A stretch of 29,853 nt of DNA, taken from a virus. The notes beneath the pieces are model-generated. The model was given only the letters and a program-made list of their open reading frames with translations, was not told the origin of the DNA and did no database searches. Position 1 is the stretch's first letter; each line of letters starts with the position of its first letter. This document shows, one piece after another, positions 21,450 through 28,295 of the stretch. The DNA lies in the IMG/VR virus record IMGVR_UViG_3300020021_000041, positions 1 through 29,853 of that record. One strand, given 5' to 3'. A program made the translations under genes and the position numbers.

Positions 21450-22152
21450 TCTGAAGGATCTGCTACCCGCCCAGTCACGTGTCGAGATCGAGACGGAAAA
21501 GGTGGCGCCGATCAAGCGCGACAAGAAACAAACGGACCTATTGCGGCGGGAGACGTTCGCCCGGCTAGTGGCGCAGGAGTACGTGCGCAACGGGCTGAAT
21601 TTCCAAGCGGCCTACATGACGGTTGGCGGCACGAAGGTAGGTAAGGGCAACAATGTCTTCAGGTCACTTGGCGATCAGGCTGACACGTTCATGGCAGAGC
21701 TGTCGCGCATCATCGACAAGACCGATATCGACCGCGAGCAGGTACTGACAGCATTATGGGCCATGTTCAACACATCCATTCTGGATTTTGTGGATGACCA
21801 TGGCAACACGCTGCCGATCAAAGAGCTGCGTAAGCTTCCCCGGGTGCAGCAGATCATGCTGACCAAGCTGGATGTAACCAGCACACAGGAAGAGGTGCGC
21901 GACGAGACAGGCAAGGTCATGTGTGATGACAATGGCTCGCCTTACCTACGCACCATTCAACGCGTTCGCATCGAGATCCCTGAAAAGATGGTGGCCATTA
22001 ATCAGCTGGCACTGCTGATGAAGTGGGTTGGTCCAGCTACGCAGGTCAATCTACAACTCAACGTTGGCCGCATGATGGCTGATGCTGATGCGCGGCATAC
22101 CAAGTCGCAGCGCGTCTATGAAGGAATCACGGTGGATGTTAATCCGGAATAG
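21436..22152 (+). CDS. Terminase small subunit candidate
   Basis: A 238-residue protein resembling small terminases. A Lys-rich start is followed by ETFARLVAQEYVRNGLNFQA and AYMTVGG, the usual DNA-recognition helices. The rest follows the family layout: VLTALWAMFNTSILDFVDDH, then ELRKLPRVQQIML, then IPEKMVAINQLALLMKWVGP. Small subunits bind viral DNA and load the large terminase. ATG at 21436 has GAGG six bases upstream, inside the preceding gene. It lies over 12 kb from the large subunit and on the other strand, which is unusual. Confidence 0.65.
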   Translation: MPAINLKDLLPAQSRVEIETEKVAPIKRDKKQTDLLRRETFARLVAQEYVRNGLNFQAAYMTVGGTKVGKGNNVFRSLGDQADTFMAELSRIIDKTDIDREQVLTALWAMFNTSILDFVDDHGNTLPIKELRKLPRVQQIMLTKLDVTSTQEEVRDETGKVMCDDNGSPYLRTIQRVRIEIPEKMVAINQLALLMKWVGPATQVNLQLNVGRMMADADARHTKSQRVYEGITVDVNPE

Positions 22153-22396
22153 GCAGTACCCGATGGTGCTGGTGCGCATGATCCAGCTGTTGCATCCCGA
22201 ATGGACAGTGGCGTTTATTGCGCTCCAGCTTGGCGTTTCTGCTGACACGGTGCGCGCCATCTCGCGCGGCCAGTACGCAGTGAAGTACCCGATGCAATTG
22301 TTACTTGAATCCTATATCCACCGTGATGAAATCAATCGACTACGTGCACGGTGGCAGTCCCGCGGTAGATTCATAAAGAGAGGTAAGCGAGCATGA
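22136..22396 (+). CDS. Helix-turn-helix protein C (86 aa)
   Basis: Overlaps the end of the small-terminase candidate by 17 bases. ATG at 22136 has AAGGA ten bases upstream; later in-frame ATGs at 22163 and 22178 are possible. A helix-turn-helix lies at about residues 27-45 ([20 protein letters not shown]), followed by a basic tail. It precedes SSB directly (ATGA overlap), so it may help in replication control. Confidence 0.6.
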   Translation: MLIRNRQYPMVLVRMIQLLHPEWTVAFIALQLGVSADTVRAISRGQYAVKYPMQLLLESYIHRDEINRLRARWQSRGRFIKRGKRA

Positions 22397-22881
22397 GAGG
22401 CGTAAACAAAGTAATTCTGGTTGGCAACCTTGGCGCCGATCCCGAGGAGCGCACCACTAACAGCGGTACCACCGTTACCACACTCAACGTGGCCACGTCC
22501 GAAAGCTGGACCGATAAGCAATCGGGCGAAAAGGTCGAGAAAACCGAATGGCACAAGATCGTGATGTTTGGCCGGCTGGCCGAGATCGCTGGCGAATACT
22601 GCAAAAAAGGCCGACAGGTCTATATCGAGGGCAAACTCCAGACGGACAAGTACACCGACAAGGAGGGTATCGAGCGGTACGCCACGAAGATCGTGGCCGA
22701 GACAATGCAGCTGCTGGGTGGCAATCCGGATGGTGAGCGTGGCCAGCAGCGCAGCAGCGAACCACAGACACGCGGACGTGGGGCTGAAGGTAATCGTGGT
22801 GACACTGGCCAGCGTGGCCGGCAACAGCAGCAGGCACCAGCTGATCAAGGATTTTTCGACGATTCGGAGGTGCCGTTCTGA
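22393..22881 (+). CDS. ssb: Single-stranded DNA-binding protein
   Basis: A 162-residue bacterial-type SSB. The OB fold occupies residues 1-110 with the family signatures [40 protein letters not shown] and [15 protein letters not shown] Gln/Arg/Gly-rich flexible linker follows, then the acidic tip ending DSEVPF, which recruits replication and repair proteins. Length and tip are intact. ATGA links it to the preceding gene and TGATG to the next. Confidence 0.97.
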   Translation: MRGVNKVILVGNLGADPEERTTNSGTTVTTLNVATSESWTDKQSGEKVEKTEWHKIVMFGRLAEIAGEYCKKGRQVYIEGKLQTDKYTDKEGIERYATKIVAETMQLLGGNPDGERGQQRSSEPQTRGRGAEGNRGDTGQRGRQQQQAPADQGFFDDSEVPF

Positions 22882-23258
22882 TGAACGTGACCACTGTCTA
22901 CAAATCGGAGGCCATGGATCACGCTGTCATTATCGGTTTGCGTCAAGACTTTCTGACATGGCTCGATGTCAACTGGGAGATCTGGGCCGAGTTCTGCAAG
23001 CTGGCCGAGCTGGTGCGCGCCCGTGGGCGTAACCATTGGTCCGCTCGCGCCATCCTGCACGTGCTGCGCTGGAATCGCGTGGTGCGTGACGCAACGGACC
23101 CGAACTATAAGTGCAACAACAATTGGACGCCTAGTATGGCCCGGCTGTACAACCATCTGGCAGGCTTTGACTTTTTCCAAGAGCGTGAGCAGTTACGGTC
23201 GGCGGCAGGCTACCTGATAACCAGTAGCGCCATTGACGGGCCACTTCACGTCGCGTAA
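22881..23258 (+). CDS. Conserved hypothetical phage protein (125 aa)
   Basis: The core FCKLAELVRARGRNHWSARA, then LRWNRVVRDATDPNYKCNNN, then PSMARLYNHLAGFDFFQERE resembles small conserved proteins found in many phages near replication genes. I know of no assigned function. The start overlaps the SSB stop (TGATG). It is followed by a strong hairpin and a 460-base gene-free stretch. Confidence 0.7.
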   Translation: MNVTTVYKSEAMDHAVIIGLRQDFLTWLDVNWEIWAEFCKLAELVRARGRNHWSARAILHVLRWNRVVRDATDPNYKCNNNWTPSMARLYNHLAGFDFFQEREQLRSAAGYLITSSAIDGPLHVA

Positions 23259-23264
23259 AAAGAA

Positions 23265-23294
23265 CAACGCCCGGGCGACGAAACCCGGGCGTTG
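23265..23294. terminator. Strong GC hairpin, better as a leftward terminator
   Basis: CAACGCCCGGG and CCCGGGCGTTG form a perfect 11-bp stem around an 8-base loop. On the plus strand no U-run follows. On the minus strand TTCTTTTTA follows, so it would terminate leftward transcription well. It may also fold in the rightward mRNA after the gene at 23258. Confidence 0.65.
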
Positions 23295-23640
23295 GTATTG
23301 CTATCACTGGGTCAAACGGCAAGGTTCGACGCGCAGAGGATACACAATCTCTGGGCATCGAGCAACATCGAAACCCCAACCCCTAGTGAATGCAGTACCC
23401 ATGTCAAGCCCCGTGCAAGTTGGGGTGGTTGTGGGCGGCTGATCGTCGTGCCTGCAACCGGGTATGTCCGCGCATGTGAAACAAGCGGGCAGGCGCGAAA
23501 GCGACGGCTGGCTCCGGCTGGCATCGGCCCCCGATCTCACACTGTGGGGTTTAGGGGGCGCTTTGGCTCTGGCTTCACCCGCTGGCAACGAGCTATTTAA
23601 GGATTAGAGTGTGCACGTACCAACACACCGGGCGCGCTCC

Positions 23641-23655
23641 TAGGAAAAATTCCTA
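23641..23655. repeat. TAGGAA-AAA-TTCCTA palindrome
   Basis: A perfect 6-bp inverted repeat with a 3-base A spacer. The minus strand reads GTAGGAA at its edge, sharing the GTAGG half-site of the recurrent motif 30 bases further on. It may be a second binding site for the same protein. Confidence 0.5.
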
Positions 23656-23664
23656 CTTGTATTG

Positions 23665-23700
23665 TTGAACAGTCACACGTACATTGTAGGTATACGTCCC
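23665..23700 (+). promoter_or_regulatory. Recurrent TGTAGGTATA site, copy 6
   Basis: TTGAAC (23665-23670), TCACAC (23673-23678) and TGTAGGTATA (23685-23694) share order with copy 3. The -35 to TATACG spacing is 20, longer than ideal. It lies about 30 bases upstream of the TopoVI-A-like gene start and is probably its promoter. Confidence 0.6.
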
Positions 23701-23722
23701 GCAACCAGCGAAGGAACAACTA

Positions 23723-24610
23723 ATGGGAAAGTACGCATACATCGAAAGGAAATTCTCGGCGGGATCGGCAGCACTGATCCAAACAGCCAATGGCATCATT
23801 CGTGAATACCAGTCACAGGGCTACGTGCTCACGATCCGCCAGCTTTACTATCAGCTAGTGTCGCGTGATGTCATCGCCAACACTTTGCAGGAATACAAGC
23901 GCGTCGCCGGCATCTTCAATGATGCGCGTCTGGCTGGCCTGATGGACTGGGATGCAATTGAGGATCGCACGCGCTCATTCGAGCGCCGCAGTCGCTGGCA
24001 GAATGGCGCACACGCGCTGCAATCCATCGCTTCACAGTTTCATATGGACATGTGGGACAACCAGCCTGTGCGCCCCTTTGTCATCGTCGAAAAGGAAGCG
24101 TTGCTTGGCGTGTTTAGTCGCGTATGCAAGGAATACGATATCCCGGTCTTGGCGGCACGCGGCTACCCAAGCGTTTCGGTGGTGCGTGAGTTCGTGGTTG
24201 AGGATGTGCTGGATACGATTGATCGTGGACAGCAAGTTGCCATCTTCCACTTTGGCGATCACGATCCGAGCGGCATTGACATGAGCCGCGACCTACAGGA
24301 TCGGTTTAATCTCTTCCTTGAAGATAATGGCGAGTACGAGTTCACGCGTTGCGCCTTGAACATGGATCAGATTGATGAGTTGCGGCCACCGGAAAATCCC
24401 GCCAAGGCCACCGACTCGCGGTTCATCGAATATCGCAAGCGGTTTGGTAATTCGTCATGGGAGCTTGACGCGCTGCCGCCTGCGTACCTGACAGATCTGG
24501 TGCGCAACCACATAGCGCCACTGATCGACGACGATGCGTGGGAGGAGAAGCAGCAGGAGATTGAGGATATCAAGCAGCGCATCATCGAATCATCGAAGGG
24601 GTTCGAGTAA
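23723..24610 (+). CDS. Spo11/topoisomerase VI-A-like TOPRIM protein
   Basis: A 295-residue protein with two parts. Residues 30-90 look like the catalytic winged-helix domain of topoisomerase VI-A/Spo11, with the pattern TIRQLYYQL holding the candidate active tyrosine (Tyr42 or Tyr43). Residues 117-200 form a TOPRIM metal-binding fold: FVIVEKEALLGVF with Glu123/Glu125, then AARGYPSVSVVREF, then FHFGDHDPSGIDM with Asp179 and Asp181. Such enzymes cut DNA through a tyrosine. No B-subunit ATPase is present in the window, so it resembles the stand-alone 'Mini-A' proteins of mobile elements. It has its own promoter-like site and heads a replication operon. Confidence 0.85.
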   Translation: MGKYAYIERKFSAGSAALIQTANGIIREYQSQGYVLTIRQLYYQLVSRDVIANTLQEYKRVAGIFNDARLAGLMDWDAIEDRTRSFERRSRWQNGAHALQSIASQFHMDMWDNQPVRPFVIVEKEALLGVFSRVCKEYDIPVLAARGYPSVSVVREFVVEDVLDTIDRGQQVAIFHFGDHDPSGIDMSRDLQDRFNLFLEDNGEYEFTRCALNMDQIDELRPPENPAKATDSRFIEYRKRFGNSSWELDALPPAYLTDLVRNHIAPLIDDDAWEEKQQEIEDIKQRIIESSKGFE

Positions 24611-24930
24611 TGTGTTTCTTGGGTATCCCACGCTTTGACGACAAGATCATGCCCATACCAGAGTGCGGGTGCTGGATCTGGATGGGCGCTGTCGCCGGCA
24701 ACGGCTATCCGTCAATTAAGGATTGCGGGATAGCCATCGGTGCCCACGTCTACGCTTGGCGCAAGTTCTACAAGAAACGCATACCCAAGGGGTTCAAGCT
24801 GATGCATAGCTGCGACACCCCGCTTTGCTGCAATCCCCACCATCTCAAGCCCGGTACTCACACACGCAACATGCGCGACATGATCGCCCGCGGTAGAGGT
24901 CGTGGGCAATTCACCAAGGCGATCGCCTGA
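24610..24930 (+). CDS. HNH endonuclease 2
   Basis: A 106-residue HNH protein. CGCWIWMGAVAGNGYPSI is the family's N-terminal strand pattern; the active part HVYAWRKFYKKRIPKGFKLM and HSCDTPLCCNPHHLKPGTH gives His46, His66, Asn75 and His78 with paired Cys. It lacks a clear C-terminal DNA-recognition part. It is joined to both neighbours by one-base stop/start overlaps, so it is built into the operon rather than obviously inserted. It is related in pattern to the HNH gene at 551-1030. Confidence 0.85.
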   Translation: MCFLGIPRFDDKIMPIPECGCWIWMGAVAGNGYPSIKDCGIAIGAHVYAWRKFYKKRIPKGFKLMHSCDTPLCCNPHHLKPGTHTRNMRDMIARGRGRGQFTKAIA

Positions 24931-26465
24931 TGCTGCATCTCTACGACGATCAAATCCCTGTCTGCCGTGAGGTATGGCGCGAGCTGTACATCAACAACCA
25001 CAAGAGCGTGCTGTTGCAAGCACCCTGTGGCGCCGGCAAGACCGTAATGGGTGCGTACCTGTTGCGCAAAATGCTTGATCACATTCAGGATTTCAGCTCC
25101 ACCGTATTCGCACACCGTCGCGAGATCATCAAGCAGACGGCGCAGAAGCTTTCGCAAGGCAATGTTTGGCCGGGCATCATCATGTCAGGTGAGGTGCTTT
25201 CTCCATCGCGTCCAATCCAAGTATGCAGCGTGGACAGTTACCGGGCGTGGGTGAAGTCCGGCAAGATCAACCCGCTGAAGCCGATGCTTATTCTGATTGA
25301 CGAGTGCCACCGTAGTTCGTCGCCGACCTATCAGCACATCATCGAAGAGATGATGAAGAATCCCGTGTGCAAGATCCTTGGACTCACAGCTACACCCATC
25401 AGTAAGAGTGGTGTTGGTCTGGGTGATATCTACGAAGTGATGGTCAAAGCCAAGTCCGTGGCTGAGCTGCAAGCGTTGGGACGGCTATGCCCTGTGCATT
25501 ATAAGGTCGGCATCATTCCTGATGTTTCTGGCGTGAAGTTGACAGCCAGTGAGTACGATGCGTTCGAGCTGCAAGCGGTGTTGAATCAGAAAATGCTGAT
25601 TGGCAGCGCAGTCAAGCAATGGGTTAAGTGGGGTCGAGGTCGACCCACCATGGGATTCGCCACAGGCGTGGCGCATTCCATGAATCTGGTGGATCAGTTC
25701 AAGGGACTGGGTGTGCGTGCTGTGCACATTGACGGCGACACGAACAGCAAGGTTCGCGATGACGCAAACAGTGATCTTGGTCTTGGTCGTATCGACATGA
25801 TCATCAATGCCAATGTCTACATCGAAGGTACCGATATTCCGCCGATCGCCTGCATCATCGACGCGCAGCCCACCAAGAGCGTCGGTCGTTTCATCCAGAA
25901 GGGTTGCCGTGGTATTCGCGTATGCGAAGGCAAAGACGATCTGGTCTATCTGGACCACGCCGGCAACCTGCACGAGCACGGGCGGCTGGAGATGGACAGA
26001 GAATGGGAACTGTGCAAAGGCAAGGAGATGCTGGAGAAGTTCACTGAGGCACGCAACAGCTTGCGCGTAGAGCGCATCTGCCCTATCTGCACTACCTCCT
26101 ACACGGGCCTGATGTGCCCGGCCTGTGGTGATGAATACAAGCGGGAGGGTAAGGAGGTGGATTATTTGGATGCCGAGCTGGTGGATATGCCGCACGGTAA
26201 GGCTCAGAAGATCCAGATCGACCACTCGCCCGCGGAGAAGCAGCGGTGGTTTCAGGAAGCCAAAGGCAATGCGCTGGCGATGGCACGCAAGCCCGGCTGG
26301 GCCGACAACTGCTACAAGGCCAAGTGGGGTGAGTATCCACCCAAGGACTGGCAGAAGCTGCCACCGCGACAGCCGACGGATATGGTCAAAGAATACATGC
26401 GCAAACAACTGGCGCACTACGCGATCAAGGTCGCGGCCATCAAGAGGAAACAGTCAAATGGATGA
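24930..26465 (+). CDS. SF2 DEAD/DEAH-type helicase with zinc ribbon
   Basis: A 511-residue superfamily 2 helicase. Motif I is APCGAGKT (31-38), motif II DECH (124-127), motif III TATP (153-156). A motif V-like YIEGTDIP lies at 297-304, and motif VI is QKGCRGIR (323-330), where the usual Gly before the first Arg is replaced by Cys. Residues 384-399 hold a CPxC-8-CPxC zinc ribbon, and a long basic C-terminal part follows. The ResIII-like N-terminus suggests a DNA translocase used in replication or recombination. TGATG links it to the HNH gene. Confidence 0.92.
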   Translation: MLHLYDDQIPVCREVWRELYINNHKSVLLQAPCGAGKTVMGAYLLRKMLDHIQDFSSTVFAHRREIIKQTAQKLSQGNVWPGIIMSGEVLSPSRPIQVCSVDSYRAWVKSGKINPLKPMLILIDECHRSSSPTYQHIIEEMMKNPVCKILGLTATPISKSGVGLGDIYEVMVKAKSVAELQALGRLCPVHYKVGIIPDVSGVKLTASEYDAFELQAVLNQKMLIGSAVKQWVKWGRGRPTMGFATGVAHSMNLVDQFKGLGVRAVHIDGDTNSKVRDDANSDLGLGRIDMIINANVYIEGTDIPPIACIIDAQPTKSVGRFIQKGCRGIRVCEGKDDLVYLDHAGNLHEHGRLEMDREWELCKGKEMLEKFTEARNSLRVERICPICTTSYTGLMCPACGDEYKREGKEVDYLDAELVDMPHGKAQKIQIDHSPAEKQRWFQEAKGNALAMARKPGWADNCYKAKWGEYPPKDWQKLPPRQPTDMVKEYMRKQLAHYAIKVAAIKRKQSNG

Positions 26466-26631
26466 AGCAACGGTACGAGCACTGGGTTTCATACTTGCTT
26501 GCAATGCACGTGTGGCTGGCATGCAAGCAGCCAATCAACAACGCGTCATTCTCGGCGAGTCCATCATGTATGACGAGGAGCATTTCAACAACGAGGCTGC
26601 GCAGATGGAAAACATCGCGCATCTGCTGTGA
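26458..26631 (+). CDS. Small hypothetical protein (57 aa)
   Basis: ATG at 26458 overlaps the helicase stop by 8 bases and has AGAGGAAA upstream. The product is helical and acidic (MDEATVRALGFILACNARVA). Its end overlaps the next gene's ATG. No family recognised. Confidence 0.65.
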   Translation: MDEATVRALGFILACNARVAGMQAANQQRVILGESIMYDEEHFNNEAAQMENIAHLL

Positions 26632-26843
26632 TGGGAGAGTATGCCGATCTAATGTTAGAAGGTGAATGCTGCGAAGCGTGCGGCATGGACATGGGTGACG
26701 GTCAATCGCCGGGCTACCCACGTTATCACCGGGCGTGCCGGCCAAAGACTGCGCCGCCCGTAGCAAAGGTGATCTGTCCGGTATGCGGAAAAAAGGTCAA
26801 GGCGGCTGGGCTGGTTGATCATCGGCGTGATGCTCATGGCTAA
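26631..26843 (+). CDS. Small zinc-finger protein (70 aa)
   Basis: A 70-residue protein with two zinc-binding parts. The first is CCEACGMDMGDGQSPGYPRY followed by HRAC. The second is CPVCGKKVKAAGLVDHRRDA ending in HG, a C2H2-type finger (C-2-C, then H-4-H). Such small proteins occur in many phages beside replication genes and are thought to bind nucleic acid or proteins. The start shares bases with the preceding stop (TGATG). Confidence 0.75.
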   Translation: MGEYADLMLEGECCEACGMDMGDGQSPGYPRYHRACRPKTAPPVAKVICPVCGKKVKAAGLVDHRRDAHG

Positions 26844-27123
26844 ACATCCTGTGGATCTCGCATTCGACGCATGGGTAGCTACGCTTCCTGCCAAACACTG
26901 GGCTCGCTATGACCTGTCGGCTGCACGGCTTGGCTGGGATGCGCAAAAGACACACGTCTTGCGAGATTTCCAAGCAACTGTGGCGTTTGGTGATGACTTT
27001 GTTTTCACCGACATAGCAGCAGCTCGCGTGATGCCGAATGGCGAGATTGTTCGCACGGTGAATGGAGCTGTCATCACACCGGGCACTGATCTGTTTGTTT
27101 TACCACCCAAGGAAACGACATGA
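26836..27123 (+). CDS. Hypothetical protein (95 aa)
   Basis: Overlaps the zinc-finger gene end by 8 bases. ATG at 26836 is preferred, but 26830 is also possible; the ribosome binding site is weak. The protein looks beta-rich in its second half (AARVMPNGEIVRTVNGAVIT). Function unknown; coupled to the next gene by ATGA. Confidence 0.6.
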   Translation: MAKHPVDLAFDAWVATLPAKHWARYDLSAARLGWDAQKTHVLRDFQATVAFGDDFVFTDIAAARVMPNGEIVRTVNGAVITPGTDLFVLPPKETT

Positions 27124-27542
27124 CCACGTACACGAGTCAGGAAGTGGAACTTGTTTTGCATAGCCGTAAAGAATTATGGGCTAATGCGGACGGTCTGCTT
27201 TCCGAAATGGATGTAGACCCCATCAATATGCTTCACGCTTTCGCGGCCCTTCTCCGCGCAAGGGAGGAGGCGAAGCCTACCGGTTGGTATGTGCGACTGT
27301 GGCACGGCGATTTCCTCCAATACGGATACCATCCGCCAAATGACGATATTGGTTGGAAACCTTTCTTCGACCACCCACCCACCGATTCCGCTGAGGTCAC
27401 AGAAAAGCAGATTTCGGCATTCTCACATGGCTGGTTCTCGATTATAGGAAAACAAGGTATCGATCACACGTCATTCAATGACCGAGTTAAAGCTGGACTA
27501 GCCGCCATGTCCGCCGAGTCACGCGAGGAAAGCCATGAGTGA
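27120..27542 (+). CDS. Hypothetical protein (140 aa)
   Basis: AAGGAAA upstream and an ATGA overlap define the start. The first 50 residues are helical; the middle is aromatic (GWYVRLWHGDFLQYGYHPPN). From here to about 28.3 kb the DNA is visibly more AT-rich than the surrounding phage genes, which hints at separate ancestry. No family recognised. Confidence 0.65.
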   Translation: MTTYTSQEVELVLHSRKELWANADGLLSEMDVDPINMLHAFAALLRAREEAKPTGWYVRLWHGDFLQYGYHPPNDDIGWKPFFDHPPTDSAEVTEKQISAFSHGWFSIIGKQGIDHTSFNDRVKAGLAAMSAESREESHE

Positions 27543-27813
27543 GATGAATATGAAAACGCTATCTAGCGACTGGTACAAAAAATACATGTTCGCCTGCAAC
27601 AATCGTCTTAACTCAATTTCCGTCACGCCGACGGAGGTTCGTTTACTGGTGGAATGTATTGATGCCCACATCGCTGCGATGGATAAGGATGCGCAAACGC
27701 TGATGCGATTCATCTTCTCCCACTTTGGCGACGTATCGGAGTCTCACCATTTAACTGATGAAGTCGTGAATGCCGTTCGTCGTATCGAAGCATTATCAAA
27801 GGAATCGACATGA
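27535..27813 (+). CDS. Hypothetical helical protein (92 aa)
   Basis: GAGGAAA upstream of ATG at 27535. Mostly helical (TEVRLLVECIDAHIAAMDKD), no enzyme motif. It overlaps both neighbours and shares the AT-rich composition of this stretch. Confidence 0.65.
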   Translation: MSEMNMKTLSSDWYKKYMFACNNRLNSISVTPTEVRLLVECIDAHIAAMDKDAQTLMRFIFSHFGDVSESHHLTDEVVNAVRRIEALSKEST

Positions 27814-28295
27814 GTGCCGTTATCTCACCGTGTGGATTTTATCGCCTTCGCTTGGATCGCAAGGTCGCTTCGACTGGTCCAATCTACGGATTCTGTGGAG
27901 TGAATCCATCAACGGCTGATGCTGAGTTCAATGATGCAACAATCACAAAGGAAATTGGCTTCATTCGCGTCTGGGGCGGCTCTCGTCTTATTAAGTTCAA
28001 TGTGTTTGGCTATCGAGCAACTAATGTGCGTGAGCTGGCTTTGGTTTCAGATCCATACGGACCCTGCTTGTTGGACTACACACACCAAATTATCTCCGAG
28101 TGCGACATCATCATCCCATGCTGGGGCAATCGCTCAAAGATTCCTATGCGGCTACGTCCAGCCATGGAACGCATGAAGAATTTGATTCGAGATTCCGGCA
28201 AGCCAGTGAAGGTGTTCGGTTTCACCAAGTCTGGTGATCCCATGCACCCATTGATGCTTGGCTACAACACTACGTTAAAGGATATGTACCCGTGA
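27810..28295 (+). CDS. DUF1643 family protein
   Basis: A 161-residue protein matching DUF1643: CGFYRLRLDRKVA, then GVNPSTADAEFNDATITKEI, FNVFGYRATNVREL and a late WGNRSKIP. The family is common in phages and bacteria, and its biochemical role is not established. Full length. AAAGGAA upstream and an ATGA overlap support the start. AT-rich relative to the primase that follows. Confidence 0.85.
   Translation: MSAVISPCGFYRLRLDRKVASTGPIYGFCGVNPSTADAEFNDATITKEIGFIRVWGGSRLIKFNVFGYRATNVRELALVSDPYGPCLLDYTHQIISECDIIIPCWGNRSKIPMRLRPAMERMKNLIRDSGKPVKVFGFTKSGDPMHPLMLGYNTTLKDMYP

Larger units (their letters stand above)
23295..23722. other. Long gene-free stretch before the TopoVI-A-like gene
   Basis: Open frames exist here on both strands, but they are Arg/Ser/Pro-rich, lack ribosome binding sites and look random. 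Visible structure includes an ACCCCAAC/GTTGGGGT stem in about 23375-23427 and GC-rich patches. There is also a TAGGAA-AAA-TTCCTA palindrome (23641-23655) and copy 6 of the recurrent motif. It could hold a replication origin, a structured RNA or a control leader. Nothing decides between them. Confidence 0.5.

Noticed and set aside
23310-23330. A GGTTCGA sequence that looked like a tRNA T-loop
   Set aside because: No matching acceptor stem, anticodon arm or CCA-like end can be folded around it.
23292-23600. A 102-codon rightward frame in the gene-free stretch
   Set aside because: No ribosome binding site, Arg/Ser/Gly-rich random-looking product, and an equally long antisense frame exists.
25485-26417. 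A 310-codon leftward frame opposite the helicase
   Set aside because: Antisense shadow; the helicase on the plus strand has all expected motifs.
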